In this document: one piece after another, positions 1 through 12,152 of the stretch
Layout of the letters: each line of letters opens with the position of its first letter
Numbering within the stretch: position 1 is the first letter of the stretch
Origin: Apostichopus japonicus
Lineage: Eukaryota > Echinodermata > Holothuroidea > Aspidochirotida > Stichopodidae
NCBI RefSeq assembly: GCF_037975245.1
Contig: NC_092562.1
Span: forward strand, 21,029,054-21,093,053
Length of the DNA stretch: 64,000 nt
Direction of reading: 5' to 3'
Program-made: the position numbers and the translations under genes
Notes under the pieces: model-generated
Seen by the model: only the letters and a program-made list of their open reading frames with translations
What the model was told of the DNA's origin: nothing
The model's database searches: none

Positions 1-573
1 GATAAAGACTCAAATTACAGAGAAATGTGGCTAAACGCATGTCGCCCCTTCCACATCCCCGCCCACCACCACGCGTATATACCATTCACGCAGACTAGTG
101 CATGCATGGGCGGTTTATAGATTGATCGGTAGGTTAATCGACTGTCAACAGGGACCCGGGCGGATCTACAAACATTCATTTGCTCCAAACAAGGTACATA
201 GAGAGAAATTTGCACGTTCCTTACTCTTTACCGATGTTGTCTTATACACCGCGGTATATAGCGATCGGTATATACTCATTTCCTTATCAACCGGTACTGG
301 TCACACGGGTCCTCTACCGAGCAATCATGGATCCGTCACTGGTCAGGGTATCTGTATAATCACATGACCCCAATCACATGATCCCCATGTGTACTACAGC
401 AAAAGGTTGGTCGCATATTTATTAGAACATTGCAAAGATCTTGTCCGTTGGAAAAGTATTTTTCCTATTTGGCAACATATTCACAATTATGAATAGATTT
501 TCATTATTTTATCTTATTTTTCTCCATATCTCTCTACCTCTCTCTCTCTCTATTTCTTGTTCAGATCGTCAAA
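1..573. other. Upstream region of DHCR24
   Basis: No coding exon is recognisable here. A pyrimidine-rich tract at about 530-560 ends in TTGTTCAG at 557-564, only nine bases before the DHCR24 start codon. That looks like a splice acceptor, so the start codon probably sits in the second exon, with a 5' untranslated exon further upstream that I cannot place. A weak TATA-like stretch occurs near 250-256. The promoter position is not supported. Confidence 0.4.
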
Positions 574-3500
574 ATGTTGTGGCTGTCACTTGGTACGGGA
601 CTGCTGAGCAGTTTTATGCTCTTTTCATATGTAAAAGGTACAGAACATATGATGAAACACTATCGGTGGGTCTTTGTGTGTTTCGGACTGCTACCCATCT
701 CATTGGTCTATTCTGCAGTTTTCAATATCCGCAATTGGATCGTGTTTAAACTAAAGAGCGCCCCTAAAAATCACAAAAGCAAGGTGGAACAAGTATCCAA
801 ACAGGTAAGTTGATTGATTGCAAAAGATATACTTGAAACGTGAAGGGAAGGGGTATATATGAGCTGAAAGAAGGGCTTTAATAAAAACAAAAATTATTCA
901 TGTACATCGATAACAAAAGTATAGGTCTCAACAAGATTAAGTCGGTTGTCCGTCACAAGAAGTTGCTTTCTAATTCTCTGTACCGTTCCAATACGATTCG
1001 AATTAATGAAAAAAATCCTCACGGCCGATTTTGTGAGGCCCCCCCCCCCCAAAAAAAAAAAATATTTGTCTAGCTCAGGACCTGAAAATGGCCGAGTCCG
1101 ACTCTGCGTATATACTGGAAGAAATGAAATTAACCGATTAATATACTTTTGTTTCCTCAGATAAAAGACTGGAGAGCATCCGGCTCAAAACAAAAATTGT
1201 GCACATCCCGTGCAAGCTGGGAGTCCCACAGCTTACGGGAGGGTAAATACAAGAAAACAGACAGAAAAATCAACTTAAATCTGGTCGATATTCTCGAAAT
1301 CAACACCGAAAAGGGGTATGTGAGGGCAGAAGCAATGGCGACCATCGGTGAACTGACGGCAACCTTAATCCCGATGGGATGGACCGTACCCGTGATTCCG
1401 GAACTAGATGACTGCTGTGTTGGTAAGTTCATATATAATCAATCAAGGGAGTTTTACTTTGTTTTAATATCCAAAGAGTGAAAACTTCACCCTTGGAGGT
1501 CTTTGAGAGTGTCTAACTCTATCACTCTAATTGTGCATGTAGTTGCCAATTCTCTCTTTACTTCTCTTTAATCACACCTTTGAACATTACTTTTCTAACG
1601 TTTAAACACCCTGGCACATTTGTAATTACATTATTATTATTATTTTTTATTGTTATTATTATTTTTATTATTATTATTAATATTATTATTATTTTGCTCT
1701 TCTCCAGGTGGACTCGTAATGGGGAGTGGTGTGGAGAGCACATCGCACAAATACGGTCTTTTCCAGCACATATGTAAATCCTTTGAGATTGTTCTAGCAA
1801 CTGGAGAAGTAAAGAGGTGTTCTAAGGTTCGTACGTCTCTCGAAATAAGAAAATCATATGATAGGCACGTGACGTCGCAAGATTGTCCCAAGCCTCGCCC
1901 CACTCCCGTCATGGCGGGGGCGTCGGAAGGTATTTGGTATTGGTACGGCAGATCAGGGTGTGGCCATCTATTATAATTATCGGGGAGACGTTTGGTATGT
2001 CAAACTAAGCTACGTGCCACCATGGTTGGCGCGTAGCGTAATGGAGAAAATTTTGAAAAAATGCCTCCCAGATTGCAGGAAATGGCACTTGCCGAGCTTG
2101 AAAACAAGACCCCTGCCATGCCAGAGTAGTCACATTTAGCCTTCTTGCCTTCATCATTATTGAAAATTATTGAAAAATATACCTCCCAGATTTATCTTCT
2201 GAAACACATTTTTGAAGTATGTTTCATATTGGTACTTTATTGTTTGCCGTTTTTTTTTTTAGTCCTATTTTTTTCTTGGTTTTTTTTTTGGCGCCGTGAA
2301 TATTGGTCCGGCGTTCGCCGTACCTGCCGTACCGGCTCCGACGCCCCTGCATGGCCCGTTAGTTTACCATGATAACCTCCCCACTCTCCGTTTTCACTTT
2401 GAACTATGTTAGTAGTTCCTCCTGTACAAGATTGTATATCACACCGCTGTATTATACCTTCTACGCATGGACATAACCCCATTCCTGCTTGTGATGAGAA
2501 ACGGCGTCTCAAAGCCTTCTGATGACGTAATTAGAGACTACCTATGGACCCGGCGAATTTCACGAACATAAGCTTTAGTTATAGGTCTTATACTTATAGG
2601 GTGTTCCGAAAGTTCGTGTTTTATTAAAAGATGTTTAAAGCTACACCAACACCATGCATACGGTAATTGGTATTGTTTTATATAGGCTACATATATGTAT
2701 AGATGTAGTAGAGTCAGTTACCTATTTATTGGAAGCTGTTGTCCCCCCTAGTGGTCGATATATATGCCATGATATGCGTTGAGGTTTGTGTACCTGTTCA
2801 ATTCACCACATGTGCGTTGTGTATCCGTACAAGAAAAGTTAATTAATCACTATTCGTACCGAGTATCACAGATGGTTTGAAATTGAGGGGGCTATTGTAG
2901 TATGGCTGAGATGCTGAAGGGAAGGAGGGCGCTAGAGCGGAACGAACTTTCAGAACACCCTATAGAAACTAAAACATTCAATAAGAGGCTCCTAATCTGA
3001 ATCCCATTCACTGTCTCCTTACTTAAGCTTTATCCTAAAGCTCTGCGTGTCCCTTCGAAACAATAAAAAAAAATTAACTTTGATTGTTAATTATGCTTTA
3101 GTATTGTAAACATATTGTACCTTAAATCATTAAAATCAGGCCGAGCAGAATGACTAATGCTCTACCCCCCCCCCCCTCCCTCCCACACACACAGCTTATA
3201 CGGGTTCATATATTGTTGCACGCATCATGCCAATTCTTATATCTGGATACAAATTTTTAACTGATCCTCCTTATACTTTCTCACAGGATGAAAACTCCGA
3301 TTTGTTTTACTCTGTTCCTTGGTCGTGTGGGACTCTGGGTTTCTTGGTGTCGGCAGACATCCTGATTGTGCCCTCCAAGAAGTACGTCCGTTTAGAGTAT
3401 TACCCAGCCAAAACCAGGGAGGAAGTCGTGCGTGTCTTCAAAGAACAGACCCTGAGGACTGAGGGGAACGAATTTGTGGAAGGCCTTATGTATAATGAGA

Positions 3501-6500
3501 ACGAGGCTGTGATTATGACGGGATCCCAAACAGATGACGCCGAACCTGATAAGGTAATACGCCCCTTCATCAGTTGTGGGAGGGCTTCCCCCCCCCCCAC
3601 CCCACCCACCCACCTCACCCCAGGCACAATTATTACACTGTACCCCATATTGACTTCATATTACCCCAATGAAAATGAGAATAAATTTATTCTCGTAAAT
3701 TCATATATAAGAATAACATTCTTTATCCCATGACTATTATCCTGTACACCCCCCCCCCCTCCCCCTAATTGACCCTGGACCTGTAATCCACCGACCCCCT
3801 CTCACGGTCAGGCTTTTAGGGAAGATAAAGTAAGATAATTCCTCGTCATCATTAGTTACCACTATAAGTATCACAGGAAAATGATTTGAATGGGAGCAGA
3901 AAGGAACATTATTTTCAACAGCTTTTGGCACACATGGCATTCCTGAATGTACGTACAGTATATTGTAACAGTATCATGGCTTGCCAGTGTGTAAGCATTG
4001 CATGTTTCATTAATTTATCACTTTTTGAAAAAGTTGGTCCCATTTATAGACGCATTATATCGCGAGCCTGTATATTTACCCTTTTTCTCTCTATAGATAA
4101 CCAATTTTACATTTATATGATATAGGCTATCTATATAAGCTATATAATGTGTTCGGCAATATTAAGAACCGACTGACACATAATTTATTTCCTAACTATA
4201 TAAATCCCATTTTTAATCCTTTTCTTCAAGTTTGACGAAGCAATCTATTTAGCCTTCCTCTTACCCATCAGTAATATGTCGTGAGTCCTACAATGATGAT
4301 CTTATCCTTCTTCTTTTTTTGTCTCTTTAATCAATAGATCAATAAGATTGGTAATTTTTACAAGCCCTGGTTTTACAAGCATGTTGAAGGTATTCTGAAG
4401 ACTGGATACTGCGTAGAATACATACCACTGAGAGACTACTACCATCGACACTCTAGAAGTATCTTCTGGGAAATGCAGGTAAGTGATTACAAATCTACCC
4501 CATCGTACCCCTCTCCCACCCCCACCTATTAAAAAGCAATCTTAGACATTTCATAACAAAAACATATGTTTTAATGATATCCAACCAAACAAAAAACATC
4601 AACGGAAGTTCCCGTGTATAACAGGGTTTCCTAACTTTATCCCCCCCCCCCCAATGAACCCCATGTGGATGTCAGAGTTGTCCACGAACCCCAAACTTTT
4701 CGAGACACGATCTGAGTCATTATTTTGCTATTATACGAATAACAGTGCTTCGTAAAAGATCAAGTTCATAGTGTTATAATGTAATGAAAAATAGCACGGC
4801 ACGGTACTACTATGGCAACATATGCGTATGGAACGCGAAAAGAGTTTGTCGATAGGTACGACTTTTGTACATTACTAAATTATATGATATCAGATTTTAG
4901 TTCAACAAAAAGTACTCTAGTTTTGACTTTCAGAAACGTCTCACAAAGCCCCTGAGATGGACTCACGCACAACCCTGGGGGTTAATGCACCCCAGTTAGG
5001 GAACCCCTGGTATATAACATTCCAAATTTATCCTTTTTCATGCAATTTGAATTTCTCTTGTGGAAGAATTTTCTCCCAATTCCGTGATAATAAAAGTATA
5101 ATACGGTGCTTCCTCTCCATTGATAACCTTGCGTCTGAATCTTTCTTCATCTCTAAATATTTCAATTTTGTTTTCTTTCTTTTACAGGATATTATTCCAT
5201 TTGGCAATAACGTCTTTTTCCGCTACTTGTTTGGTTGGCTTGTGCCACCAAAGATTTCTCTTCTGAAACTCACACAAACTGACACACTGAGGGAGCTATA
5301 CCGGAAACATCACTTGGTACAGGATATATTTGTACCCCTGGACAAAATGGAGGATACTTTAAAATTCATCCACAAAGAAATGAAAGTAAGTTAACGGGGG
5401 AAAAAATGGTACTGCAATTCTGCAAAAATGAAGAGGCATATAGATGGCCTTTTTCCTCAGTTTTTGGTTGCTAAAACGTTTTCTGTTTAAAAATATTCCC
5501 CCTGCCCTTATTACCACGGCTCGTTTACGGCTTAAAGATTTCCTCACCACCATTTACACTTGGATTAACAACAAGAAATTTATGAAACTTAACATCATTG
5601 TCCATTTGTATATAACAGAATTATATACAGCTAACAAAAGTTCATTGCAAAGATTTCGCCAGTTTCAGTGTATAAAATATAACGCATTCCAATACATATT
5701 ACTCCATTTATATCTATACAGTTATTGCAAATGTTATTTTATATTAAATCCGTAAGTAACATTAATATATTAATCAAGAGCTGCAGCCTCACAATAAAGC
5801 ACAACGCCCGTTGCGATATAGCCCAAATATAAAATACTTCACCAAAGCTAAGGGAATTGCTGTCATTCAAAACGCAAGTATACAAATGGTCGTATTTACA
5901 ATTAGAGATGTACCACATGTGTTCTGAGGGGGGCCTGCACACAATATCGGACGGTGAAAACTTACATATTTATTTTCTTTACTGTTTTTGTTGATGGGAG
6001 GGGAGGGGTTATAAGAGGGGGAGAATAAGACCCCTCTTGCTATAGGTGTTATTTACACAAGCATGACATTATATTCATTTATTTTAATTTTATTTTATTT
6101 ATAGATGTATCCTCTTTGGCTGTGTCCATTCGTGCTGCCCAATCAACCTGGAATGTTTCACCCACCCGGTGATGAAGATGGCCTTTACATTGATATTGGT
6201 GCTTTCGGAACTCCAAAGGCAGAGAACTACAGCGCTCTCAAAACAATTCGCAAACTAGAAGAATACGAGCGAGAAGTCAATGGGTAAGCGTTTAACCATA
6301 CTACAATAAGATTTATAAACGTCAAAAAAAAAAAATAATAATAATCAATTTCTGCCCCTGAGAGTAAACACGACATAAGATGAGTCGGAACCTATTTACT
6401 CACAAAGGAGCCCCCCACCCGGCAACCCAAGGCCCCGCTGTATCAGAAAATGAAGACGAAATAAGTTATTCCTGTTCTTTTGTTAGTAGGAGATAAGATA

Positions 6501-7209
6501 ATTCATAACTTGTTCCCTCACAAAGGAGACGCGGTTATAAACTGATAACCAAACAAATTAAAATGTCACAAATTTTGCTTCATTATGTACCGTAATGTTA
6601 TTATTAGGTCCACTGTTTTTCAATATTCGAGTAACAATAAATCCAATCCAGATAACATATTCCACATGCTACCCAAACAGTTGCTTCTACAATATTTCCC
6701 CCCGTTTTCTACACTGTATTTGATGTCTTCTTCAGTATAGTTAATATCAAGAGTATATAGAATGCTTTTAAGTTACGTACTTTCTGTTTATTCACCTCTC
6801 ATTAGCATTAATCACAAAGTATACACTTTGCGCACAGTTGAGTATCGTTAAATAGATTTAAGTCTACTATTAGATGCACCCCGAAGCCAGACTTATGCAT
6901 TATCGTTTTACCAGTATAGGATCTGCCTGGGCAGCCGGCCTCGCACATTACACTAATAACATAAATAATCTATGATTGTATACATAGTTTAAATTATGAT
7001 TGATTATTATATAATTATATAATATCATTATTCATCTCTGCTTTACGTTTCTCAGGTTCCAGATGTTATATGCTGATTGCCACATGACCAGAGAGGAGTT
7101 CCGTGATATGTTTGACCATACTCTTTACGATAAATTACGAAAAGAGTTGAAATGCGAAGATGCCTTCCCCGAAGTGTACGACAAAATCAGCAAAGATGCT
7201 AGATACTAA
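574..7209 (+). CDS. DHCR24: Delta(24)-sterol reductase (24-dehydrocholesterol reductase), complete
   Basis: FAD-dependent, NADPH-using ER-membrane enzyme that reduces the C24 double bond of sterol side chains, for example desmosterol to cholesterol. Coding exons: 574-804, 1161-1422, 1708-1826, 3287-3553, 4338-4478, 5188-5385, 6105-6283, 7056-7209. All introns are GT-AG and all junctions keep frame. The product is 516 residues, the same length as the vertebrate enzyme. Residues 1-22 and about 31-50 are hydrophobic, matching the N-terminal membrane anchor. The FAD-binding PCMH-type domain includes [13 protein letters not shown] (about 154-166) and SHKYGLFQH (about 178-186). Other strongly conserved blocks are [38 protein letters not shown] and the C-terminal [11 protein letters not shown]. 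The start is the first ATG after a splice acceptor-like site and aligns with the known N-terminus. A mariner-like MITE lies in intron 3 and a hAT-like MITE in intron 5. Identity rests on remembered vertebrate sequence; I am very sure. Confidence 0.97.
1630..1695. repeat. (ATT)n-rich microsatellite
   Basis: An imperfect TTA/ATT trinucleotide run in DHCR24 intron 2. It ends about 13 bases before the exon 3 acceptor at 1706-1707, so it forms part of the polypyrimidine-proximal sequence. Confidence 0.8.
1850..2580. repeat. Probable decayed dispersed repeat in DHCR24 intron 3
   Basis: This part of intron 3 has locally higher GC and shares a short segment, GGTTGGCGCGTAGCGTA (2022-2038), with 8351-8367 in the intergenic graveyard. 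It is therefore probably repeat-derived. I found no clear ends or coding potential. Confidence 0.4.
2599..2960. mobile_element. Mariner-like MITE with TA target duplication
   Basis: A 362-bp non-autonomous element in DHCR24 intron 3. It starts with GGGTGTTCCGAAAGTTCGT and ends with the inverted complement of GGGTGTTCTGAAAGTTCGT, so the 19-bp terminal inverted repeats differ at one base. A TA dinucleotide flanks each side (2597-2598 and 2961-2962). The TA duplication and termini fit the Tc1/mariner superfamily. No transposase reading frame is present inside. Confidence 0.85.
4622..5009. mobile_element. hAT-type MITE, copy A
   Basis: A 388-bp element in DHCR24 intron 5. It begins CAGGGTTTCCTAACTTTAT, and its right end read in reverse is CAGGGGTTCCCTAACTGG; these are typical hAT termini. 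Flanking 8-bp target duplications are GTGTATAA (4614-4621) and GTATATAA (5010-5017), with one mismatch. A second copy lies at 54891-55321 in the same orientation. No coding capacity. Confidence 0.9.
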
Positions 7210-8032
7210 CCGACCGACCCCCCCCCCCCCAACCTCCTCTACAGACAAGATGACCACTCGGAAAACCGGAAAGATAGAGTCTATGGAGAAAGCGTTAGAA
7301 ACCTACTAACTTTTATAGGCAGCACTAGTAGCATGCAGTGTTCATTGTAGCCACCGCAGAACAGTAACCAGGGAGCTACAATACCAAATTCCTGCTGAGA
7401 CATACGCAACTTTACCGTTGCTCAACTGTTGAGCAACATTATAATCCATTTGACAAGATGATATTATCCTAGCGCTGCCATGCTGCAGTTTGCTGTTTTT
7501 TTTTTTAAGTTTCATTTGGCCAGAGGGTAAACCATAGGTCCGGTCAAACAGCATTTTGGCGTGTTTTAGTGATTTTGACTGATCAAACGGGTCAGTGGTG
7601 CTCTCGATCTGAATTGGAGCAGATGAGGTCTAACGTTTCCACAACTCAGCTTATTTTAATATTATCGCACAAATCCTGAAAAGACGTTTGGATGTTCTAT
7701 TCTAAAAATTATATACTTTAATTACAGATTCACCAGAAAAAAGTGAGACATCTTAGCACTTCAAGTATCTCGGCACCATCAGTTTTTTTTCTTATTAAAT
7801 CTTTCCAGAACATGTAACGTAACCTATACTGGTTACAGCCGTATCCGTATGATATGGCATTATCTAATTTATGTCTAAGCACGTAACGTTACTTATTATA
7901 ATCGTTTCTAACGGTACCGAACTGCATTGTATGCATACATGGTAGTTCGCTTGAATGAGAAGATCTTATGTAATTAATTCTACTTTTGCTCAGTTACATT
8001 GAAGGCCAAGTTCAAGGCATTTGTTACGATCA

Positions 8033-8053
8033 ACACAAATAAATAAATAAATC
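8033..8053 (+). promoter_or_regulatory. Candidate polyadenylation signal for DHCR24
   Basis: Overlapping AATAAA hexamers occur about 830 bases after the DHCR24 stop codon. This is the first clear canonical signal I see downstream. Whether the 3' UTR reaches this far is inference. Confidence 0.35.
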
Positions 8054-8219
8054 AGTGGTAAAATACGTAGTCCATTCTGGGTTTTTTTTTCATTTCTGAA
8101 CGCCGGTCTCGGTCAGGAAAAAATAGATTAAATGTTAGAACTTTTAGACAGTGAACTGAAAAGCGCCACCCCTTGTCTGCTTAATTGTTACACTAAGACA
8201 TCACATCATGAAAGTCCTT

Positions 8220-9100
8220 CAGCGTAGCCCCCCCCCCATCCCCACAACCCCCCTCGACACACAGTGGCTGAGCTAGGTGTATTGGTCAGGAGGGGCGAGA
8301 ATGGTCTGTAGGAGCGCTTTCAACACTATCTAAGCGGAGCGCCACCACAGGTTGGCGCGTAGCGTACAGAGATCGAGGACAGTCTTACATGACTGAATCC
8401 CACAGTTAAAACTATATTTCTACACAGCCCGCCTGTATTCTATTAACTACTGTGAAAATGGTCTGTAAATTTTTCCAGGCTCCACAGCCCACCGGCACAT
8501 CGGTCCACCGGGCATTGCCCAAATGCCCGTGTGGCCAGTCCGCCACTGAGGGGAGGCCAGAGTCTTAAAGGAGGTCATTGAGTAAAACATAATTTTCATC
8601 AAAGTTTCGCGTACAGAAATTTTTTGAGTAAAGATACTCCCTATAGATCGCCGGAAATGACCCTCTCCGGGCAGTCCATTTGAGTCCGTCAGGGGGCATC
8701 CGCCCCCCTGACTGTATGGACGCTCCGCCACTGCCGACACACACACGCGCAGACCTTCCCTAGCATGAATTCGAAAGTACGGTTTATATTCTCCTAAACA
8801 GAACAAGAATTGTCACCATCTTCTACTTTCGAAGTGGGGAAGCCTAGATGAGAGGGGAAGGGGAGGGAAGCTGGGGCGGACTGGGTCTTAAAACCGGCCC
8901 GGGCATTTTTCACCTAGACCGGCCCATTATTCAATGATATATTACTTACTAGTGATCGCCGTCCTGGGGAGGGGTCTAAGGGGAGGGGTCTAATGGGCCC
9001 CCTCCCCATTGAGATTTGTTTGAAGTTAAGGAATGCCTAGATGCAAAATGGTGCTATATTCAATTTTGTAGATTACAATAATCCTTTAAAAAAGATCCAA
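8220..9100. repeat. GC-rich dispersed repeat cluster
   Basis: Intergenic sequence with locally high GC, short C runs and segments seen elsewhere in the window, including GGTTGGCGCGTAGCGTA near 8351. It contains the first copy of the duplicated block described at 8368-8607. No gene is visible; the open frames on the minus strand here are repeat-derived. Confidence 0.5.
8368..8607. repeat. Duplicated block, copy 1
   Basis: About 240 bp beginning AGAGATCGAGGACAG and ending near ATCAAAGTTT. It recurs in the same orientation at 9576-9801 with few differences: a small internal deletion and scattered substitutions. It is a recent intergenic duplicate or a family of short dispersed elements. The family is not recognised. 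Confidence 0.85.
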
Positions 9101-9198
9101 AATTAATTTCCAGAAGCAACACTTGATTAAATTTGAGGAAAGTTAAAAACGTAAACAAAAATAGGCAAAATATACGTTTTTGACTGGATTTTAATTAC

Positions 9199-9235
9199 TT
9201 TTTCAAGCATTTTGTGACAACATGCTTGAAAAAAC
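9199..9235. repeat. Short perfect hairpin
   Basis: TTTTTCAAGCAT and its exact reverse complement ATGCTTGAAAAA are separated by 11 bases. The function is unknown. It is probably part of the surrounding transposon debris. Confidence 0.6.
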
Positions 9236-9362
9236 CCTAGATAAAATCCACTAAAACATATATGTTCAATAACACGAGCACATGTCATGTCTACGAGAGT
9301 AGGAGACTACGCAGTTCGCTGCTTCTGACAGCCACACCATCAATGATATTGTTAGTGTCAAG

Positions 9363-9575
9363 TTAGGCCAAGAACCTTTTTTCCACAGACATCAACATGA
9401 ACGCTTCAAGATGTTCTTGTGTCATTGTACTTCTCAAACGGTTTTTGATTCTCTTCAAGGCAGAAAGAGAACGTTCACATGCTACTTGTGACACAGGTAG
9501 CGTTACCATCAGCTTGTAGGCAAGCCCAGTGCTCTTGTAAGCATCGGTGAAAAGGTTGGAGCACCTTTTAGCAGC
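9363..9575 (-). pseudogene. hAT transposase C-terminal fragment
   Basis: About 70 residues on the minus strand resemble the C-terminal dimerisation region of hAT-family transposases and the related ZMYM-type proteins. The characteristic order is a hydrophobic LPVSQVACERSLSALKRIK followed by a LRSTMTQEHLEAFMLMSVE-like helix. The frame is cut at about 9576, where copy 2 of the duplicated block joins it, so the catalytic part is missing. It is a relic, not a functional gene. It could be related to the hAT MITEs at 4622 and 54891, but that link is not shown by the sequence. Confidence 0.8.
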
Positions 9576-9801
9576 AGAGATCGAGGACAGTCTTACATGA
9601 CTGAATCCCACAGTTAATACTATATTTCTACACAGCCCGTCTGTACTGTGAAAATGGGCTGTAAATTTTACCAGGCTCCACAGCCCACCGGCACATCGGT
9701 CCACCGGGCATTGCCCAAATGCCCGTGTGGCCAGTCTGCCACTGAGGGGAGGCCAGTCTTAAAGGAGGTCATTGAGTAAAACATAATTTTCATCAAAGTT
9801 T
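9576..9801. repeat. Duplicated block, copy 2
   Basis: Second copy of the block at 8368-8607, in the same orientation. It abuts the truncated hAT transposase relic, which suggests insertion into or beside it. Confidence 0.85.
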
Positions 9802-10692
9802 AAAAGAAAACCTGCTACTCTCCCACCTGCTGGTAAAGTTGCTACGAAAACTATGCCCGGGATTATGGAACGAAACGTTGACAAAAGAACGTCTTTCCTG
9901 GTTTAAAATGATATTTTTAAAGTTTATTCTCCGTCGACGAGATTATCTTCATGTATATGCCTATGTGTGTAAGCCGTTCCCTATAGTTTCAAATATGGAC
10001 CGTTGTCATGGGTCAAAGGTCGACACGATCTTTCAGTGATGAGCATTTTAGTGGATTGAAGGATGGTTAAACGGGACACAAACCCAACCATCATATTTAG
10101 CCTCTATGACTGAGAAATTTGTGAAAAACAACTCGATCCTCCAAACAGGGCTTCTCTGGAAAGCAGTGCTACTACACTGAACAGCTAGACTAACCCTCAT
10201 TAAAGATGACAATAATACAAAATATTAATAAAAAAACAGCTAAGGAAAATCTTGTTCAATTTATGTCTGGGAGCTGTAATTTTGAAATATGTGATGTCGT
10301 ATACTATACCACTAGGATCTGAAACAGTTTACTTTCTCTTGATTTTATTTTCATATGTTTTCTAAGATGGAATATTAATAGTTCTGATGCTGAAACCAAA
10401 TGTCATCATTAGGTCATGTAACAAACATAATTATTTTGGATTCAGCATAGTTTGCAAAACTCATCTCCATTTTAGAGAACTAGCCAATGAAATAAATATT
10501 GAAAAGAAAACATTTACACAAAGGTGACTCGATTATGTAAGACTTGGGATTGATCATGCCTTCAGCCTTGCATGTGAAGAAGTATTAAATCTGTGAGTCT
10601 CTCCTAAATGAAATAGGATATTATATAGCTATATGGGGAAGTTGTAATTACTAACGGTAGTTGGACATATGCAGTTTGGCCCAGACTACCCT
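9802..10692. other. Intergenic sequence without recognisable gene
   Basis: AT-rich sequence with no exon-like pattern, known repeat family or RNA gene that I can identify. Confidence 0.5.
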
Positions 10693-10830
10693 GCATATGA
10701 GAGCGTGGTGGCCAATAGGCTAAGGCGTCGGACTCGTGATCCGAGGATTGCTGGTTCGATTCCTGCCTAGTTCATTACGTTGTGTCCTTGTCATTACGTT
10801 GTGTCGTTGTGTCCTTACGTTGTGTCCTGG
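10693..10830 (+). mobile_element. tRNA-derived SINE head (truncated)
   Basis: Internal pol III promoter boxes are visible: an A-box-like TGGCCAATAGGCTAAGG and a B-box GGTTCGATTCC. Between them is a foldable anticodon-like arm (TCGGA/TCCGA stem). The acceptor stem does not pair, and the sequence runs into a degenerate GTGTCCTTGT-type repeat, the same body motif as the fuller SINEs at 37424 and 58321. It is therefore a SINE fragment, not a tRNA gene. Confidence 0.7.
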
Positions 10831-11201
10831 CGCCCCTCAGCCCCCCCCCCCCGGTTCCTACGCCCTTGCTTAAATGTACTATCTTGAATTGATATTTTGA
10901 CGTTTGAGAAAATTATATGAGCCAGGCTTTGTTGCAGGTTGTAGCTGACGCAGCTTATGCCCCAAAACGTAGCCTAAGGTAGGCCTAACGGCATAACCTA
11001 TGCTTAGAGCTATGTTCATTCATACTTATAGTAAAGATTCCTAAATCCTATTGGTCCATTCAGGTCAGCTGACCGTGGTTAATCTTGTGAGTAACGCACG
11101 GTAAAATTATGGGGCATCACTTTAATAAATCTTTGGTTATATGTAATCAAAAATGTTTTGTTTTATGATTTTTCCCCCACAATGGTAGTGTATGAATGAA
11201 C

Positions 11202-11367
11202 GGGGTTAATCAACGGTCTAGCGTGCGTTACTCACATGATTAATGCACTCTGGGTGTAAATGCTATCGCTGGATGAACTCGGGCTCCGCCCTCGTGCATC
11301 GCTTGCATTATCCCCCGATCGTGCATTAATCCTGTGAGTAACGCACGCTAGACCGTTGATTAACCCC
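11202..11367. repeat. Long inverted repeat, 47-bp arms
   Basis: Arms at 11202-11248 and 11321-11367 are reverse complements with 46 of 47 positions matching, separated by a 72-base spacer that is locally GC-rich. A partial third copy of the arm sequence lies near 11080-11105. This suggests the remains of a foldback-type DNA element. A TTAA-flanked MITE fragment starts only four bases past the right arm's TTAA-containing flank. Confidence 0.85.
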
Positions 11368-11375
11368 TTATTTAA

Positions 11376-11635
11376 AGGCATTGAAGACTCGCCCCAATCC
11401 GCGTGCCGCGTTCTGAAAAAGTTAACTTTCCGTTGCTTGCAAGTGAAGTTTTCTTCTTGTCGCTACAAAATGCAGACAGTAATGAAACGTGATACCTTGT
11501 TATCCTTTATCAAGACCCGAGATGTCCATCGATGCTTGGTACACTGTGTTGTGGGTATTGACCGTAGCTATGTGTATTGACTGTACACTAGAGTCTAATT
11601 ACCGACGGTAGCAAGCTGTTTGTGTATTTTATGGG
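11376..11635 (-). mobile_element. TTAA-flanked MITE, copy 1 (one end degraded)
   Basis: Reverse-orientation copy of the family at 13473 and 16824. It begins after TTAA (11372-11375) with AGGCATTGAAGACTCG and can be followed for about 260 bp. Past about 11635 the similarity fades, so the other terminus is lost or strongly diverged. Confidence 0.75.
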
Positions 11636-12152
11636 GTGCCTTTAGTGTGTAGACATTCCACAATGGATGTAAGGCTAACACAGTTACATTCCTAACAAGC
11701 AGTTACGCCTAGTACTACTATAGTAATAGGCTTTATCGAAATTCGGAATTATTCATCGCTTCCAAATTGCCCGAATCGACATCTCGCCATTTCTCTATAT
11801 CTGTATACTGCAACCTAACTTTGGAGTCGGGCTGGAAATCGCCATTCTTCTGGACTACGTTTTGCACGGCTATGTTTTCATTTATGGGCGCAGACATCTT
11901 GATTAGGGGTGTTTGGCAGCGATTGGCTGAAACCCCAAGTCTTCTCTAAGATCTATTTGGATTGATACTATTACTAACATATTGTGACACCGTCACCCTC
12001 TTAGTACTGGCAGGAAGCTGTAACATAGCGGATCCCTATATGTATACAGCTTGTTACCAGAGGAATGTCAAAATCGCATTTTTCCTCGTGACAACAATTA
12101 TATAGTGGCCATCGTAGAACAAACGATGTGACAGAGGGGCTTTTGGTTGCTG

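Noticed and set aside
8447..8806. 119-residue minus-strand frame
   Set aside because: It overlaps dispersed repeat sequence shared with 9576-9801 and has no recognisable domain.
9576..9704. N-terminal part of the minus-strand frame continuing the hAT transposase
   Set aside because: This part belongs to a duplicated non-coding block also found at 8368-8607; only 9363-9575 shows transposase similarity.
10690..10765. Possible tRNA gene
   Set aside because: A and B boxes and an anticodon-like arm exist, but the acceptor stem does not pair and the sequence continues into a SINE body motif.
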